A stretch of DNA of 8,504 nucleotides from Asaia bogorensis (GTDB taxonomy: Bacteria; Pseudomonadota; Alphaproteobacteria; Acetobacterales; Acetobacteraceae), in the NCBI GenBank assembly GCA_945874515.1, contig CAMCHA010000080.1, positions 1-8,504 of the forward strand, read 5' to 3'. The notes beneath the pieces are model-generated. The model saw only the letters and a list, made by a program, of their open reading frames with translations, searched no databases and was not told the origin of the DNA. The position numbers and the translations under genes were made by a program. Position 1 is the first letter of the stretch, and the number at the start of each line of letters is the position of its first letter. Below, piece by piece: positions 6,830 to 8,504 of the stretch.

Positions 6830-6978
6830 ACCCGCGTGAGGTGATAGAATGCCCCCATTGCGGGGAAGCAACCCAGGTAAACCGTCTGCCGCAGGGCCTG
6901 GCTTTCTGTTCCTGCGCGGCGCAGAAACCCTTGCCAACCCCACCATCCGGCGGGGATGATACGCTGGAAAAGCGATAG
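6826..6978 (+). CDS. 50-aa zinc-ribbon-like microprotein
   Basis: This short frame begins at ATG 6826, overlapping the preceding TGA in ATGA, with GGTGAG at 6811-6816 as a ribosome-binding site, and ends at TAG 6976-6978. The 50-aa product has ECPHCGE near the N-terminus (C9, C12) and FCSCA at C28 and C30. The CPxCG knuckle plus CxC gives four plausible zinc ligands about 15 residues apart, as in minimal zinc ribbons. The tail is Pro/Gly-rich and charged (PTPPSGGDDTLEKR) and likely disordered. There is no signal peptide, so it is cytoplasmic. Its reality is supported by the overlap with the upstream gene, the ribosome-binding site, the patterned cysteines, and the next gene starting within 10 bp. 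I cannot assign a function; RNA, DNA or protein binding would all fit a zinc knuckle. Confidence 0.68.
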   Translation: MNPREVIECPHCGEATQVNRLPQGLAFCSCAAQKPLPTPPSGGDDTLEKR

Positions 6979-6987
6979 GAAATGCCG

Positions 6988-7188
6988 ATGATTTTGCCGA
7001 AATTGGCCTGCGGGCTTGCCGTGATGCGCCTTGGTGGTGTGGCGGCAGTTGGGTTTGCGGGGCTGGCGGGCCTTGGCGCGGTGGGGCTTGGCGCGGCTTA
7101 TCTGCTGCGAAGCCGCATGAAGCAAAGCACGGATTGGGCGGAAGACCACCGCAAGCCTGTGTCGGATGTGCCAGCCGATCCGGACTAA
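6988..7188 (+). CDS. Glycine-rich single-pass membrane microprotein (66 aa)
   Basis: I do not recognise this protein. AGGAAA at 6977-6982 sits 5 to 7 bp before ATG 6988, whereas the in-frame ATG at 6982 lies inside that site, so 6988 is the better start (66 aa). Residues about 16-40 form one membrane helix, GGVAAVGFAGLAGLGAVGLG then AAYLL, with glycines spaced every 2-5 residues as in glycine-zipper helices that self-associate or pack tightly. RSRMK directly after it predicts a cytoplasmic C-terminus; the tail TDWAEDHRKPVSDVPADPD is charged and Pro-rich. C8 is not in a lipobox, because K5 occupies the -3 position. It is the last gene of the small-gene row, 9 bp after the zinc-ribbon stop, and its 3' end overlaps a terminator-like hairpin. 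A small membrane partner of the upstream proteins is plausible but is inference. Confidence 0.65.
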   Translation: MILPKLACGLAVMRLGGVAAVGFAGLAGLGAVGLGAAYLLRSRMKQSTDWAEDHRKPVSDVPADPD

Positions 7189-7196
7189 GTTTTTTT
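7161..7196 (+). terminator. Likely intrinsic terminator of the small-gene row
   Basis: GTCGGAT (7161-7167) pairs with ATCCGGAC (7178-7185), with one bulged G and a 10-nt loop. The stop codon follows, and then seven T residues at 7190-7196. The stem lies inside the last codons of the membrane microprotein gene. The 4-nt gap before the T run and the bulge weaken it, but it is the best terminator candidate in the window. It separates the row from the convergent ubiE, whose stop codon is only 6 bp away. No matching T run serves ubiE on the other strand. Confidence 0.5.
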
Positions 7197-7944
7197 ACAG
7201 GCGCCAGCCGCTATGCATGGCGACAATGCCGCCCGATAGGTTGCGATAGGAAACGCGTTCCAGACCCGCGCTTCGCATCATGCCGGCGAGTGTTTCTTGG
7301 TCCGGGAACATGCGAATGCTCTCGGCCAAATATTCATAGGAAGCGCGGTCTTTTGCGACATATTCGCCAATCACGGGCAGCGCCTTGAAGGACCAGGCAT
7401 CATAAAGCGCGTCCAGGGCCGCGACCTCAAGTTTTGAGAATTCCAGGCAATGAAAGCGCCCACCGGGGCGGAGCACGCGCCGCGCTTCGGCCAGCACTGC
7501 ATCCTTGTCGGTGCAATTGCGGAGCCCAAAGGCAATGGAAACACGTTCCACACTACGATCAGGCAGCGGAATGCGTTCCGCATCCACGCACATGAAGGAA
7601 AGCCCGCGCACCAACCCGCGGGATAAGGCACGGCCTTGCGCCACTTCCAGCATGGCAGGGTTCACATCAGTCAGGATCACCCGCCCAGCGCCGCGTTCCA
7701 TGGCCAGGAAGGATATATCTCCGGTACCCCCCGCAAGGTCGAGCAGTGTGTCATGCGGCCCGGCGCCGATCGCATTGACGAAAATGCGCTTCCAGATGCG
7801 ATGCACGCCAAGCGACATGAAATCATTCATCACATCATATTTGGGCGCGACGCTTTCAAACACGGCGCGCACCATCCCGGCCTTTTCGGCCTTGGGGATT
7901 TTGCGGTAACCGAAATCTGTCTCTGGGGCGGCGGTGTCGTTCAT
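7195..7944 (-). CDS. ubiE: Ubiquinone/menaquinone biosynthesis C-methyltransferase UbiE
   Basis: This 249-aa class I SAM-dependent methyltransferase performs the C-methylation of 2-methoxy-6-polyprenyl-benzoquinol in ubiquinone synthesis (or of demethylmenaquinol in menaquinone synthesis); it is cytoplasmic or loosely membrane-associated. Family landmarks in order are FGYRKIP (11-17), VFESVAPKYDVMNDFMS (28-44) with GVHRIWK after it, the SAM motif LLDLAGGTGD (67-76), acidic D93 in TDVNPAML, FGLRN (139-143), RVLRPGGRF (156-164) with CLEFS after it, and SIRMFPDQETL (209-219). The end is IVAMHSGWRL. Length is normal. ATG 7944 gives the usual short N-terminus; an upstream TTG at 7986 would overlap the mutM start and adds atypical residues. 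No strong ribosome-binding site is visible at either. It is divergent from mutM across 41 bp. ubiB, often its downstream partner in alphaproteobacteria, is absent here. Confidence 0.96.
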   Translation of the reverse strand: MNDTAAPETDFGYRKIPKAEKAGMVRAVFESVAPKYDVMNDFMSLGVHRIWKRIFVNAIGAGPHDTLLDLAGGTGDISFLAMERGAGRVILTDVNPAMLEVAQGRALSRGLVRGLSFMCVDAERIPLPDRSVERVSIAFGLRNCTDKDAVLAEARRVLRPGGRFHCLEFSKLEVAALDALYDAWSFKALPVIGEYVAKDRASYEYLAESIRMFPDQETLAGMMRSAGLERVSYRNLSGGIVAMHSGWRL

Positions 7945-7985
7945 GAAACCAACATAGGCGTTGAGCCGCAGAAAGGGGAGGGGCA

Positions 7986-8504
7986 ATGCCCGAATTGCCA
8001 GAAGTGGAAACCGTGATGCGCGGCCTTCAGGCTGTGCTGGAAGGTGAACGCATCGCCTGGGCCGAAACCCGGCGCGATGGCATGCGCTTTCCCTTCCCGC
8101 CGCGCCTGGCAGAACGGTTGCGCGGGCGGCGCGTGATCAGCTTTCGCCGCCGGGCTAAATATATCCTGATGCGGCTGGAAGGGGGCGAAAGCCTGCTGAT
8201 CCATCTTGGCATGTCAGGCCGCATGGTGGCGCGGCGGGAAGGCGTGCCGATGGAGCCTCGGCAGGGCAAGCAGGGCGTATTTTCTGACGCGCGTGGCCAT
8301 AACACCCCGCCCGAGGCGCATGAACACCTTGCCTTCGGTACGGAAGGCGGCTGGAATATCGGCTTTGTGGACCCGCGCCGCTTCGGCAGCGTGGATCTGG
8401 TGGCCTCGGACGCCGAGGACCAACACAAGCTGCTGGCGGGCCTTGGCCCGGAACCGCTTGGGCCGGAAATCACCCTGGCCTGGCTTTCCGCGGCGCTGGC
8501 GGGC
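7986..8504 (+). CDS. mutM: Formamidopyrimidine-DNA glycosylase MutM (Fpg), 3' part outside the window
   Basis: The first 173 codons are present and the frame runs off the window edge. The product is a bifunctional base-excision repair enzyme that removes 8-oxoguanine and formamidopyrimidines and cuts the abasic site. The N-terminus MPELPEVETV carries the catalytic P2 (exposed after Met removal) and E3. K58 lies in RRRAKYIL. HLGMSGR (73-79) contains the strand-probing Met, and DPRRFG (129-134) holds the Arg and Phe of the intercalating triad. The HLGMSG-to-DPRRFG spacing is about 20 residues longer than in E. coli Fpg as I remember it, through a polar loop (about 82-112); alphaproteobacterial Fpg proteins commonly carry some extra length there. 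The H2TH and C-terminal zinc finger are beyond the window. A strong GGGGAGGGG (7975-7983) fixes the start at 7986. Confidence 0.95.
   Translation, partial: MPELPEVETVMRGLQAVLEGERIAWAETRRDGMRFPFPPRLAERLRGRRVISFRRRAKYILMRLEGGESLLIHLGMSGRMVARREGVPMEPRQGKQGVFSDARGHNTPPEAHEHLAFGTEGGWNIGFVDPRRFGSVDLVASDAEDQHKLLAGLGPEPLGPEITLAWLSAALAG

Noticed and set aside
6988..7011. Lipoprotein signal at C8 of the membrane microprotein
   Set aside because: The -3 position is Lys instead of Leu/Val/Ile, and the hydrophobic helix follows the Cys instead of preceding it.
7945..7986. N-terminal extension of ubiE to a TTG at 7986
   Set aside because: It would overlap the mutM start codon and add 14 residues not typical of UbiE, while ATG 7944 gives the usual N-terminus.

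Overview
The window reads as a chromosomal segment of a high-GC alphaproteobacterium, most likely from Rhodospirillales/Acetobacteraceae (Roseomonas-like). This is inferred from four things: the G/C-ending codons, the order S41 protease / divergent polysaccharide deacetylase / RppH, a Bug-type solute-binding protein, and the ubiE/mutM head-to-head pair. No database search was possible, so the taxon is a judgement. There is no sign of a prophage, insertion sequence, CRISPR array, tRNA or rRNA. No gene-free stretch exceeds about 160 bases.

Left part (1-1809, + strand). The end of a carboxy-terminal S41 protease is followed 7 bp later by a membrane-anchored YibQ-like divergent polysaccharide deacetylase. 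That gene overlaps the start of rppH, a Nudix RNA pyrophosphohydrolase. The three look like one transcription unit for envelope maintenance and RNA 5'-end processing. Convergent to it, 27 bp away, is a complete M3 metallopeptidase of the Dcp type (1837-3864, - strand), which degrades cytoplasmic oligopeptides.

Middle (4027-6228, + strand). A periplasmic Bug/TctC-type binding protein sits 27 bp upstream of a thiolase that closely resembles PcaF, the 3-oxoadipyl-CoA thiolase that ends the beta-ketoadipate pathway. No transporter membrane subunits and no other pca genes are in view.

Right part (6312-7188, + strand) is the least ordinary section: four small genes in a tight row. They encode (1) a 100-aa secreted protein made of three 28-residue modules, each with a CPSG-x-SHAG-x-GYC core; (2) a 61-aa Ala-rich helical protein; (3) a 50-aa putative zinc-ribbon microprotein that overlaps its upstream neighbour by 4 bp; (4) a 66-aa glycine-rich single-pass membrane protein. 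A likely intrinsic terminator overlaps the end of the last gene. I do not recognise any of the four as a named family, and their compact layout suggests an undescribed small-protein operon.

Right edge. ubiE (7195-7944, - strand, ubiquinone/menaquinone methyltransferase) converges on the small-gene row and diverges from mutM (7986 to the window end, + strand, DNA glycosylase, truncated by the window).
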